A DNA stretch of 16,156 nt from Bacteroidales bacterium (GTDB lineage Bacteria > Bacteroidota > Bacteroidia > Bacteroidales > JAOZVK01), in the NCBI GenBank assembly GCA_029938185.1, contig JAOZVK010000063.1:1-16156 (forward strand), given 5' to 3'. Positions 1 through 6,083 of this stretch are shown here, piece after piece. Position 1 is the first letter of the stretch. The number at the start of each line of letters is the position of its first letter. A program made the translations under genes and the position numbers. The notes below the pieces were generated by a model, which was not told the origin of the DNA, searched no databases, and saw nothing but the letters and a program-made list of their open reading frames with translations.

Positions 1-176
1 AAATGATTTAATAGTTTAATTATCAAATAGTTTTAAGTTCGTAAAGTAGAACTAACATTAAGTTAATAATTTTACGTTTATTAAATCTTTATGTTATTAT
101 TCAATATTTTGTATAATTGTATCATTGAATAATTGAACCTTTTAAAGTATAGTATACTTTTGGTATATTATTTGAT

Positions 177-327
177 AATTAGTGTCCATACATAAAGTCA
201 ATAAAATCGCAAAGCGATGACCTATTGGTAACCCACGATGATAATCGTGGGTTGATAACAAGCCAATTACATAAATGCCTTTAGGCATGACCTATAAAAT
301 TGCTGACTTTATGGACGCACACTAATT
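177..327. repeat. 151-bp inverted-repeat element with cloverleaf-like inner hairpins
   Basis: The ends are inverted repeats: AATTAGTGT (177-185) pairs with ACACTAATT (319-327), and CATAAAGTCA (191-200) pairs with TGACTTTATG (304-313). Inside are three hairpins: ATCGC-AAA-GCGAT (206-218), a 10-bp stem AACCCACGAT/ATCGTGGGTT (230-239/244-253) extended outward by ATTGG/CCAAT (224-228/263-267), and ATGCC-TTTA-GGCAT (275-288). The 9-mer ATGACCTAT follows hairpins 1 and 3 (217-225 and 287-295). It has no coding capacity. It looks like a miniature non-autonomous element or structured intergenic repeat. AATT lies at both outer edges and could be terminal repeat or target duplication. Confidence 0.75.
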
Positions 328-502
328 AAGTTTATTGTAATGATTCAATACGATTTACATTTGTAATGTAGTGTTTTTGACTATAAATTCCTTATTTAGA
401 ATGATAAAATCATATCTTAATTTTAATATAAATAAATATTAATGACACAAACCCAGTTAATTAAGGTATTTACTTAAAGTAATAATTTAAGGATTTTGAT
501 GC

Positions 503-545
503 ATGACAAGTATAGATTACCTTTTATGTAATTTATACTTGTCAT
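503..545. repeat. 43-bp near-perfect hairpin
   Basis: Twelve perfect pairs (ATGACAAGTATA, 503-514, with TATACTTGTCAT, 534-545) continue across a G/T position into ATTAC/GTAAT (516-520/528-532), leaving a 7-base loop. In RNA the G/T position would be a G-U wobble. No T-run follows on either strand and no gene ends close by, so a terminator role is not evident. It may be a small repeat element or a relic. Confidence 0.6.
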
Positions 546-708
546 TATATACCTTATTGTCATAATTACCAGTATATTATTACCGATTATTTAATCTTAT
601 AGTTTAATGATTTTTATACAATAATACACAACTTTCACTCATAATTTTATATCCTTCAAATTTTTTATTTCTTGCTAATAAATTTTACAATTTATAATTG
701 TAACATGT

Positions 709-865
709 ATACAATTGTATCGTATATACAAATGTAATTAATTACACTTGTAACTTTAAAATACAGATTCTTTTGACTACACTTGTAACATAGCTATCAG
801 TATATTTTTATATGTTTTGTTTGCATTTTATTTTTATATGTTAAAATTTATCGTTACATTTGTAA
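709..865. promoter_or_regulatory. Cluster of TACANNTGTA palindromes, candidate operators of the XRE gene
   Basis: Five copies of the palindrome N-TACA-NN-TGTA-N lie just upstream of the regulator gene: 709-720, 726-737, 742-753, 777-788 and 854-865. A looser version with wider spacing is at 685-703. A further copy is at 355-366, and one sits at the centre of a 22-bp palindrome at 1779-1800. Scanning by eye I found no exact copy elsewhere in the window. The copy at 854-865 contains TACATTTG, which fits the Bacteroidota -7 promoter element TAnnTTTG, 43 bp before the start codon. Binding by the XRE protein, and hence autoregulation, is inference. Confidence 0.5.
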
Positions 866-908
866 TAGATATAATTTACATAAAAATACATTCCTAATTT
901 TATAATTA

Positions 909-1301
909 ATGAAAGATAGAATAATAAAATTAATTACAGTTGAACAATTATCATATTCAAAGTTTGCTGATATTATAGGAGTTCAGCGTTCGAGCATATC
1001 ACATATTTTATCCGGTAGAAATAAACCCAGTTTAGATGTTATTCAAAAAGTACTGACAAAATTTAGTACACTAAATTCTGAATGGTTATTATTTGGTAGA
1101 GGTGAAATGTATAAAAATAAAAGAAGTGATTTATTTACAGAAAAAAATACTGAAGAAGAGAAAATAGAAACTTCTAAAAAAACAAAAACAAAAGAAACTG
1201 CTATTAGTGAATTTGCAACTTTGTTGCTAACAAAAGAAGTTGAACGAATTGTAATATTTTATAAAGATAAAACTTTCAAACTTTATAATCCTCTGAACTA
1301 A
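909..1301 (+). CDS. Small XRE-family helix-turn-helix transcriptional regulator
   Basis: This is a 130-residue protein. Residues about 13-60 form a lambda-repressor-type helix-turn-helix: a FADIIGVQ recognition-type segment, then SSISHILSGRNKPSLD (residues 28-43), the usual XRE signature. WLLFGRGEMY (59-68) is typical of the short XRE proteins common in Bacteroidota. A charged linker (about 70-98) leads to a C-terminal segment ending in a short beta-like stretch, VERIVIFYKDKTFKLY (111-126). There is no S24 peptidase domain, so it is not a LexA/CI-type self-cleaving repressor. The start is supported by the helix-turn-helix beginning right after it. The gene stands alone with more than 900 bp of non-coding sequence on each side, and its 5' region carries an array of TACANNTGTA palindromes. 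The target genes are unknown. Confidence 0.85.
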   Translation: MKDRIIKLITVEQLSYSKFADIIGVQRSSISHILSGRNKPSLDVIQKVLTKFSTLNSEWLLFGRGEMYKNKRSDLFTEKNTEEEKIETSKKTKTKETAISEFATLLLTKEVERIVIFYKDKTFKLYNPLN

Positions 1302-1380
1302 GGTTTTCGATATATTTAATGACGCTTTAGCTTGATGTATAATTTCTGAATTTTAAAAAGAAACTTTTACTAAATAGATG

Positions 1381-1410
1381 AAATTTTATATATTGATACT
1401 TACAAATAAA
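1381..1410. repeat. Left copy of 30-bp direct repeat flanking MITE A1
   Basis: This segment abuts the GGCTAC end of A1 and matches 1529-1558, which abuts the other end, at 28 of 30 positions. It may be an unusually long target duplication or a tandem repeat that existed before the insertion. Confidence 0.7.
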
Positions 1411-1528
1411 GGCTACCACGTTAAACTGAAAAGTATTGATTATCAGGTGTTTCGTAACAGGATAAAAATCAATCCTGTTAAATCCTGTCAAAAAATAAAA
1501 TAAAGTCCCATACTAAAAACATGTAGCC
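1411..1528 (-). mobile_element. MITE-like element, family A copy 1 (inverted)
   Basis: This is a 118-bp non-coding element bounded by GGCTAC and GTAGCC. On the minus strand it aligns along its length with the copies at 4740-4865 and 14111-14227. The shared core is TTGACAGGATT, further ACAGGATT units, and a hairpin of ACAGGAT with ATCCTGT, then TTACGAAACACCTGAT. The sub-terminal GGAC/GTCC pair seen in the other copies is partly decayed here. It is flanked directly by a 30-bp repeat (1381-1410 and 1529-1558) rather than an 8-bp one. It encodes no protein, so it would need a transposase supplied from elsewhere. Confidence 0.75.
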
Positions 1529-1558
1529 AATTTTTATATATTGATGCTTACAAATAAA
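1529..1558. repeat. Right copy of 30-bp direct repeat flanking MITE A1
   Basis: It matches 1381-1410 with two mismatches and begins right after the GTAGCC terminus of A1. Confidence 0.7.
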
Positions 1559-1778
1559 AAGAGAACTGTTTTTAAATTTCCCCCCTCTCTCCTACCCGAC
1601 TGAAATATAACACGATATAAAAACAACCATATACAGTTGAATATCAAATAAATACATTTTGTATTTTTTGTACTCATTATTAGAATTTAATATGCTATTT
1701 CTTTTAGAATCGTATACAGCTTATTACCAGCAAGATAACTTTCGTATGTTTTGATTTTAAAACTGTTTAGAAACAGAT

Positions 1779-1800
1779 TTTATGTACAATTGTACATAAA
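1779..1800. promoter_or_regulatory. 22-bp perfect palindrome centred on TACAATTGTA
   Basis: The two 11-base halves, TTTATGTACAA and TTGTACATAAA, are exact inverse complements. The centre matches the TACANNTGTA palindromes upstream of the XRE gene, so this may be a distal site for the same regulator. No gene starts near it; pyrD begins 415 bp downstream. Confidence 0.4.
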
Positions 1801-2072
1801 TTTTTATATATTAAATTCTTATTGAATTAAGTTTAAAATAGACAATTACACTTTTCAATACATAATATATACAATAAATTACATATTATATAGTTTACAT
1901 ATGTCAATTTGTCATTAACAATATATTTTTTTATTACTAAAATTTTAGTAATTATTCAATAATTATTAGCATATTTGTACTTTAATTTAACTGATTAAAA
2001 AATCATTTATATAATAAAATAATATAATTTTTTATAAGTAAAGTTTAAATAATAAGTTCTGTTTTTTAAGCA

Positions 2073-2159
2073 GTTATTTTTTTTTTTACAAGCTTTGAAA
2101 ATTCCTTAATAATGGATTATTCAGGGACTTTTCAAAGTGAAGTAAAAGAAAAAAAGAAC
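2073..2159. promoter_or_regulatory. Long imperfect inverted repeat in the pyrD leader
   Basis: CTTTGAAAA (2093-2101) pairs with TTTTCAAAG (2129-2137). The arms extend outward as pyrimidine-rich 2073-2092 against purine-rich 2138-2159, giving arms of about 30 bases. The loop holds a second dyad, AATAAT-GG-ATTATT. The outer end lies about 56 bp before the pyrD start codon, so the RNA leader could fold into an extended hairpin. A regulatory role is a guess; it could also be an intergenic repeat. Confidence 0.45.
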
Positions 2160-2215
2160 AAGTTAAAATCTGAAGTTATTTTTTAATCTTTACTAAGCTA
2201 ATAAAAAAAAACAAA

Positions 2216-3241
2216 ATGTATAAATCTATAATTCGTCCAATTTTGTTTACATTTAAACCCGAAACTATTCATTCTATTATTTTTGCATCTTTACGGATTA
2301 TGCAACATATTCCAGGTACAAGTGTATTAACCCGAAAACTATTTTTATATAAAACAAGTTCAGCAGAGAAAGAAGTTTTTGGAATAAAATTTCCAAACCC
2401 TATAGGTTTAGCAGCAGGGCTTGATAAAAATGCAAATGTGTATAATACGTTTGGAAATATGGGTTTCGGATTTGTTGAAATAGGTACAATAACTCCAAAA
2501 GCCCAAAAAGGAAATCCCAAACCAAGATTGTTTAGAATGAAGAAAAATAAAGCACTAATCAATAGAATGGGATTTAATAACGAAGGTATTGATTATGCAA
2601 TAAAAAAATTAAGAAAAAACAAAACAGTAATTGTAGGAGGAAACATTGGAAAAAATAAAATGACTCCAAATAAGGATGCTATTTTGGATTATGAAATTTG
2701 TTTTAATTCTTTATTTCCGTATGTAGATTATTTTGTAATTAATGTAAGTTCACCAAATACACCTGATCTTAGAGAACTGCAAAACAAAGAACCACTTGAA
2801 AAATTATTATCACATATTCAAAATCTAAATAATAATAAACCTAATAGAAAACCTGTATTATTAAAAATTGCTCCAGATTTAACATTTGAACAAATAGATG
2901 ATATTATAGAAATTGTAGAAAGAACAAAAATTGATGGACTAATTGCAACCAACACTACTATATCAAGAGAGGGACTTTCGTATACTAAAGAAGAAATTGA
3001 ACAAATTGGAATGGGAGGTTTAAGCGGAAAACCTTTGACAAAACGCTCCACCGAAATTATAAAATATATTTCGGACAAGACAAATAAAAAAATTCCAATA
3101 ATAGGAGTTGGTGGAATTATGAATGAAAAAGATGCTATAGAAAAACTTGAAGCTGGTGCAAGTTTAATACAAATTTACACAGCTTTTATTTATGAAGGTC
3201 CAAGTTTTGTTAAAAAATTATTGAAAAAAATGGCTCTTTGA
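2216..3241 (+). CDS. pyrD: Dihydroorotate dehydrogenase (quinone), class 2
   Basis: This enzyme oxidises dihydroorotate to orotate in de novo pyrimidine synthesis and passes electrons via FMN to membrane quinone. The 341-residue length is normal for class 2. The N-terminal stretch (1-50) is the membrane-associating extension that separates class 2 from class 1. Visible motifs are NPIGLAAGLDKN (61-72, FMN site), NRMGFNN (116-122, substrate site), INVSSPNTPDLREL (175-188) with the expected catalytic base at Ser179, KIAPDL (217-222), NTT (246-248), GGLSGKPL (267-274) and GVGGI (297-301) for FMN phosphate binding. No key residue appears missing. The gene stands alone, not in a pyr cluster, and a terminator hairpin overlaps its stop codon. 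Confidence 0.97.
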   Translation: MYKSIIRPILFTFKPETIHSIIFASLRIMQHIPGTSVLTRKLFLYKTSSAEKEVFGIKFPNPIGLAAGLDKNANVYNTFGNMGFGFVEIGTITPKAQKGNPKPRLFRMKKNKALINRMGFNNEGIDYAIKKLRKNKTVIVGGNIGKNKMTPNKDAILDYEICFNSLFPYVDYFVINVSSPNTPDLRELQNKEPLEKLLSHIQNLNNNKPNRKPVLLKIAPDLTFEQIDDIIEIVERTKIDGLIATNTTISREGLSYTKEEIEQIGMGGLSGKPLTKRSTEIIKYISDKTNKKIPIIGVGGIMNEKDAIEKLEAGASLIQIYTAFIYEGPSFVKKLLKKMAL

Positions 3242-3248
3242 GCCTTTT
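3232..3248 (+). terminator. Intrinsic terminator overlapping the pyrD stop codon
   Basis: GGCTC (3232-3236), a TTT loop and GAGCC (3240-3244) are followed by TTTT. The TGA stop (3239-3241) lies inside the hairpin, so the gene ends within its own terminator. The flanking A-run and T-run lengthen the stem. Confidence 0.75.
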
Positions 3249-3352
3249 AATATTAGTTATGTATTATGTCCACATAAGGTTACACGCTTGTTTTTCAAAG
3301 TGGTTTTAATATTAAAGTTAGTGGTAATCAAAAAATGAACAACTAAAATTTA

Positions 3353-4324
3353 ATGAGAAATATGAAATTAGAAAGATTTAAAGACTTTGATTTATCAATT
3401 TTTTGGAAAGATAGTGATTATGCAAAGAAATTCTATACTGAAGAATATCCCACAAATGAAATTATCAAATCTATTGAAAATGAACTTGCTTATAAATTGC
3501 CATCATCATACATTGAACTTATGAGATTTCAGAATGGAGGAGTACCAAAAAATGATTGTTTCCCGACTACTGAAAGTACTTCTTGGGCTGAAGACCATAT
3601 TGCAATAACTGGAATAATGGGAATTGGGAACAATAAAAGTTATTCACTTTGTGGTGATTTAGGAAGTCGATTCATGATTGACGAATGGGGCTATCCTAAA
3701 ATTGGAATTTGTGTCTGTGACTGTCCAACAGCAGGACACGATATGATTATGTTGGATTATACTAAAAATGGAGAACCGAAAGTTGTACACGTTGACCGAG
3801 AAAATAATTATAAAATAACCTTTTTAGCCAAAGACTTTGAAACTTTTATTAAAGGTCTTGTAAATAAAGAAATTTATTTCACATCTGATCAAGATTTGCT
3901 TGATGACCTTGAAAAAATAAAAAATGGAAAATTTTCAAGTATTCTAACTGGGTTTTTAAAAAAAGAAAAATCATTGAATATTGAAGAGATATTAAGAAAT
4001 CTTTTAACAGAATTAACAAATAAAAAAGGGTATTTTGCTTTACACGCTGACGAGTTATCGCACTTGGTTTACGATATCCAATTTTATTTATATTCAAAGA
4101 ACAACACTGTTAAATCACAAAAAAATTATCTGAAAAATTATGAACAAATGATTGCTTTTAGTGATTCAGAAATTAGTACAGGTGGCTATTCTGAAAATTT
4201 TATAACAGATTGGTTTGTAAAAAGAATTGATCAAAAATATATTACGAAAAAAACATCTGGTAACTTAATGTTTACAGATGATTATGAAAATGAATTATTT
4301 GATAAAATAAGAAAATTCAAATAG
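3353..4324 (+). CDS. SMI1/KNR4 (SUKH-superfamily) protein
   Basis: This is a 323-residue protein with no signal peptide. Residues about 25-170 look like a SUKH domain: EIIKSIENELAYKLPSSYIELM (residues 36-57), then FQNGG (59-63), a glycine-rich GIMGIGNN region, WGYPKIGICVCDCPTAGHDMIMLDY and a closing FETFIKGL. This fold is widespread as immunity proteins to secreted polymorphic toxins, but it also has other roles. Residues about 195-323 form an extra C-terminal region I do not recognise. Two starts nine bases apart are possible (Met1, Met4). No toxin, secretion gene or other immunity gene adjoins it. A dyad (4328-4361) follows the stop, and the 10-mer GTTAGTGGTA before the gene recurs inverted after it, which may hint at acquisition as a cassette. 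Confidence 0.8.
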   Translation: MRNMKLERFKDFDLSIFWKDSDYAKKFYTEEYPTNEIIKSIENELAYKLPSSYIELMRFQNGGVPKNDCFPTTESTSWAEDHIAITGIMGIGNNKSYSLCGDLGSRFMIDEWGYPKIGICVCDCPTAGHDMIMLDYTKNGEPKVVHVDRENNYKITFLAKDFETFIKGLVNKEIYFTSDQDLLDDLEKIKNGKFSSILTGFLKKEKSLNIEEILRNLLTELTNKKGYFALHADELSHLVYDIQFYLYSKNNTVKSQKNYLKNYEQMIAFSDSEISTGGYSENFITDWFVKRIDQKYITKKTSGNLMFTDDYENELFDKIRKFK

Positions 4325-4327
4325 CCA

Positions 4328-4361
4328 ACTACCACTAACATTTTGAATAGTTAACGGTAGT
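4328..4361 (+). terminator. Hairpin downstream of the SUKH gene
   Basis: ACTACCACTAAC (4328-4339) pairs at 10 of 12 positions with GTTAACGGTAGT (4350-4361) around a 10-base loop, starting 4 bp after the TAG stop. There is no T-run after it, so it may be a 3' structural element or recombination site instead of an intrinsic terminator. Confidence 0.4.
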
Positions 4362-4403
4362 GTACAAGACAATAGTTTCTAAAGTTTGAAAGTTAGTTAT
4401 ATT

Positions 4404-4452
4404 GATAATGGATAGTTAATAATTTTGCTTTCGCTTGAATTATTGTATGTTA
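4404..4452 (+). repeat. AT-rich intergenic repeat E, copy 1
   Basis: It resembles 16000-16045: both read TAATGGA, a short GTTAA/ATTAA stretch, AATTTTG, a TTTCGC or TTACGC core, GAATTA and GTTA. The identity is moderate and the function unknown. Confidence 0.4.
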
Positions 4453-4731
4453 GAATTTAACAAATATAGTCATACAATAATTTTTTGACATTTTATTTTT
4501 TAATAATAGATTGTTTTCAGGCGATAGCCAAAATTTTTAGCTTTTAACTTTTAGTTTTTAGCTTTCAAATTACTTAAGATTTACGTTTTGATTCAGTAGT
4601 TAGTTACATAACTCATAGCATTTGTAAAAAATTAAAGTAAATGAATATATCGAAATTTTGTAAATAAAACTCATCATTATTTGTAGTATTTTTAATAGTC
4701 TTACTAAAAAAAAATTGTATTTACAATCTTG

Positions 4732-4739
4732 ATAATTCG
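4732..4739. repeat. Target-site duplication, left of MITE A2
   Basis: ATAATTCG here is repeated exactly at 4866-4873. The two copies directly abut the GGCTA and TAGCC ends of the element. Confidence 0.8.
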
Positions 4740-4865
4740 GGCTATACGTTATAGTATTGGACATTATTTTATTTTTTGACAGGATTTACAGGATTTACAG
4801 GATTGATTTTTATCCTGTTACGAAACACCTGATAAACAAGACTGTCCAACTTCTAAAGGGTAGCC
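4740..4865 (+). mobile_element. MITE-like element, family A copy 2
   Basis: This is a 126-bp element with nested inverted repeats: GGCTA (4740-4744)/TAGCC (4861-4865) at the ends, then TTGGACA/TGTCCAA, then ACAGGAT/ATCCTGT near the centre, so one strand could fold into a long interrupted hairpin. It has three ACAGGATT(T/G) units where copies A1 and A3 have two. A perfect 8-bp duplication (ATAATTCG, 4732-4739 and 4866-4873) flanks it, as expected of transposition. It has no coding capacity and no transposase is nearby. Confidence 0.85.
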
Positions 4866-4873
4866 ATAATTCG
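4866..4873. repeat. Target-site duplication, right of MITE A2
   Basis: Exact copy of 4732-4739 (ATAATTCG). Confidence 0.8.
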
Positions 4874-4889
4874 CATATTAGAATATTAA

Positions 4890-4925
4890 TAATGCGTAAG
4901 CAACATAAAATATGTCGAAGACCTT
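4890..4925 (-). repeat. Repeat B copy 1, at the end of the OMP gene
   Basis: On the minus strand this reads AAGGTCTTCGAC, a T-rich spacer and TTGCTTACGCATTA. It matches 15946-15981 at 32 of 36 positions without gaps. It starts inside the TAA stop codon of the OMP gene. The dyad half (AGGTC-TTC-GACCT in other copies) is slightly damaged here, with GACAT instead of GACCT. It could serve as a weak terminator or mRNA 3' end structure. Confidence 0.65.
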
Positions 4926-5457
4926 AAAAATTAAACCCAACACGTATAATTGGATTTGAATATGGACTATCTTTCGTTTCATTTAAATTCCAGAGTAACA
5001 TAAAATTTACAGCAGAACGTTGTCCAATTTGCTGACGAAAACCTGCACCTACTAACATACTTTCGACCCATATTCGTTCACCTGTATATATTCCAGTTAA
5101 TTCATTAAATTTTTCGGTATTTATCATCTCTAATTCTCCATGACCAAAAACAATAGGAATAGGAAATACTCTAACAAATGCTCGACCACCATATCTATAT
5201 GTTGAAAAATCAATTCTTGAATCTCTAAAATATGTGTAAGTAGCACCTAAGCCAAAATGTATTTTAGGTAATAATTTATATCCTACCAAAGGTGCAACTT
5301 CAATATTTATTATGGTTCCTAATTGTAATCCTAAGTTTCCACCAAAAAATACCTTATCGCTCAAAACCTTTTTGGTTTCGGTTTCCTGTGAATACATTTT
5401 TAAATTTAGAAATGAGAATAGAATAATTATTATGAATATTTTATAATTTACAAACAT
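4924..5457 (-). CDS. Small outer-membrane beta-barrel protein
   Basis: This is a 177-residue protein with an N-terminal hydrophobic signal segment (residues 5-20) ending near YSQ, so it should be exported by Sec. The mature part alternates hydrophobic and polar residues in short strands with glycine and aromatic residues, for example GGNLGLQLG (38-46), APLVGYKL, HFGLGATYTYF and RYGGRAFVRVF. It ends IIRVGFNF with a terminal Phe, the typical outer-membrane barrel signal. The length suits an eight-strand barrel. I recognise the overall pattern as a conserved Bacteroidota outer-membrane family without a known function. Its closest TAGTTTTG element is at 5492-5499. It is a single gene, divergent from the operon starting at 6084. 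Confidence 0.8.
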   Translation of the reverse strand: MFVNYKIFIIIILFSFLNLKMYSQETETKKVLSDKVFFGGNLGLQLGTIINIEVAPLVGYKLLPKIHFGLGATYTYFRDSRIDFSTYRYGGRAFVRVFPIPIVFGHGELEMINTEKFNELTGIYTGERIWVESMLVGAGFRQQIGQRSAVNFMLLWNLNETKDSPYSNPIIRVGFNF

Positions 5458-5491
5458 ATTATTTTTTTTAAATTTTTATATTTTATATAAA

Positions 5492-5499
5492 CAAAACTA
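5492..5499 (-). promoter_or_regulatory. Candidate -7 promoter element of the OMP gene
   Basis: On the minus strand this reads TAGTTTTG, an exact fit to the Bacteroidota -7 consensus TAnnTTTG, about 34 bp before the ATG. No clear -33 TTTG was seen at the usual distance. A dyad AAATAGGT/ACCTATTT (5499-5506/5530-5537) starts at its edge and could be an operator or terminator. Confidence 0.4.
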
Positions 5500-5697
5500 A
5501 ATAGGTAAGAGCATAAATATACTTTAGTAACCTATTTTTTCATAAATATACGAATTTTAGAATAAATATTAATTACAATACGATAAAAAATTTATTTAAT
5601 TCATCTGCAATTTCTATTGATTTATTTACAAGTAACTTATGAGCATTTGATATTGAATGTTTAATATTACTCTTATTAGATAATGTAAAGATTTTAC

Positions 5698-5831
5698 GGC
5701 TACCAGTTTTAGGTTAAATGCTTTTTAAACGCAAAGTTTTGCACAAAGTTTGACGCAAAGTTTCGCAAAATTCTGCAAAGGTTTACTTTAACCTACGACT
5801 ATAATCAGATGAAAACCTAAAACATACAGCC
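5698..5831. mobile_element. MITE-like element D with internal tandem repeats
   Basis: This is a 134-bp element with 18-bp inverted ends, 14 of 18 matching: GGCTACCA plus GTTTTAGGTT on the left and AACCTAAAAC plus ATACAGCC on the right. The terminal GGCT resembles the ends of family A. The interior has about five GCAAAGTTT-type units (5731, 5743, 5755, 5765, 5775) spaced 10-12 bases apart, and a second dyad GGTTAAA/TTTAACC (5712-5718/5787-5793). The flanks share only TTAC, so there is no clear target duplication. It has no coding capacity. Confidence 0.6.
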
Positions 5832-6035
5832 TTACATGGAGTAGTCCGATTTTATTAATTCCAATTTTATTTAATAATTTTTTATAAAAAATTGCTTATT
5901 TCAAACTTTTTATCTTACTTACATTTATTTAATTTAGCGTTTTTCTAATTTAGCTTATTATCATAATTAAGTATTCAAACAAAAGTTTTTCGGCATTTGT
6001 TTTTGTACAATTAGATACATGACAGTAATTTATAA

Positions 6036-6071
6036 AAATGCGTAATCCTCATTAAATAGGTCGAAGACCTT
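6036..6071 (-). repeat. Repeat B copy 3, before the lipoprotein gene
   Basis: On the minus strand this begins AAGGTCTTCGACCTATTT and ends TTACGCATT, matching copy 2 at 29 of 36 positions. The dyad AGGTC-GAA-GACCT (6058-6070) lies 13 bp before the ATG at 6084, so it would fall in the operon's 5' leader if transcription starts upstream. Confidence 0.6.
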
Positions 6072-6083
6072 CAACAATATCAA

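Larger units (their letters stand above)
1..908. other. Gene-free region upstream of the XRE regulator
   Basis: I find no convincing coding sequence here on either strand. The stretch holds a 17-bp palindrome at 144-160 (arms AAAGTATA/TATACTTT around one G), the 151-bp inverted-repeat element at 177-327, a strong hairpin at 503-545, and six of the seven TACANNTGTA palindromes found in the window. Extremely AT-rich sequence throws up short palindromes by chance, so only the longer or repeated ones are annotated separately. Confidence 0.6.
1302..2215. other. Gene-free region between the XRE gene and pyrD
   Basis: I see no convincing coding sequence. The region contains MITE copy A1 (1411-1528) with its 30-bp flanking duplication, a 22-bp perfect palindrome at 1779-1800 centred on TACAATTGTA, and a long imperfect dyad at 2073-2159 directly upstream of pyrD. 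The rest is low-complexity A+T. CATATTTG at 1970-1977 is one base from the TAnnTTTG promoter element but lies 240 bp from pyrD. Confidence 0.6.
4325..4923. other. Gene-free region between the SUKH gene and the OMP gene
   Basis: I see no coding sequence. The region holds the dyad 4328-4361, one copy of an AT-rich repeat (4404-4452), short tandem repeats of the type TTTTAGCTTT around 4530-4567, MITE copy A2 with its target duplications, and repeat B1 running into the stop codon of the minus-strand OMP gene. Confidence 0.6.
5458..6083. other. Gene-free region between two divergent envelope genes
   Basis: It holds the probable promoter of the minus-strand OMP gene, a dyad at 5499-5537, element D (5698-5831), repeat B3 (6036-6071) and otherwise AT-rich sequence. 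A 41-codon open stretch on the minus strand (5573-5697) ending at the edge of element D is not convincing as a gene. No clear TAnnTTTG promoter was found for the 6084 operon. Confidence 0.55.

Noticed and set aside
144..160. 17-bp palindrome as an operator
   Set aside because: Arms of 8 A/T-rich bases are expected several times by chance in a window of this composition.
909..1301. Prophage repressor
   Set aside because: The protein lacks a peptidase or dimerisation domain of CI type, and no phage gene is nearby.
4328..4361. Integron attC site after the SUKH gene
   Set aside because: The dyad is short, its outer bases are ACTACC/GGTAGT, not the RYYYAAC/GTTRRRY boxes, and no integrase or cassette array is present.
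4755..4830. CRISPR-like short repeats (ACAGGATTT)
   Set aside because: The units are adjacent 9-mers with no spacers, and the whole block recurs as part of a transposable element with target duplications.
5573..5697. Open frame of about 41 codons on the minus strand, ending at the edge of element D
   Set aside because: It has no start codon in place and no recognisable family. Open stretches of this length are common by chance here, so a gene interrupted by element D is not supported.
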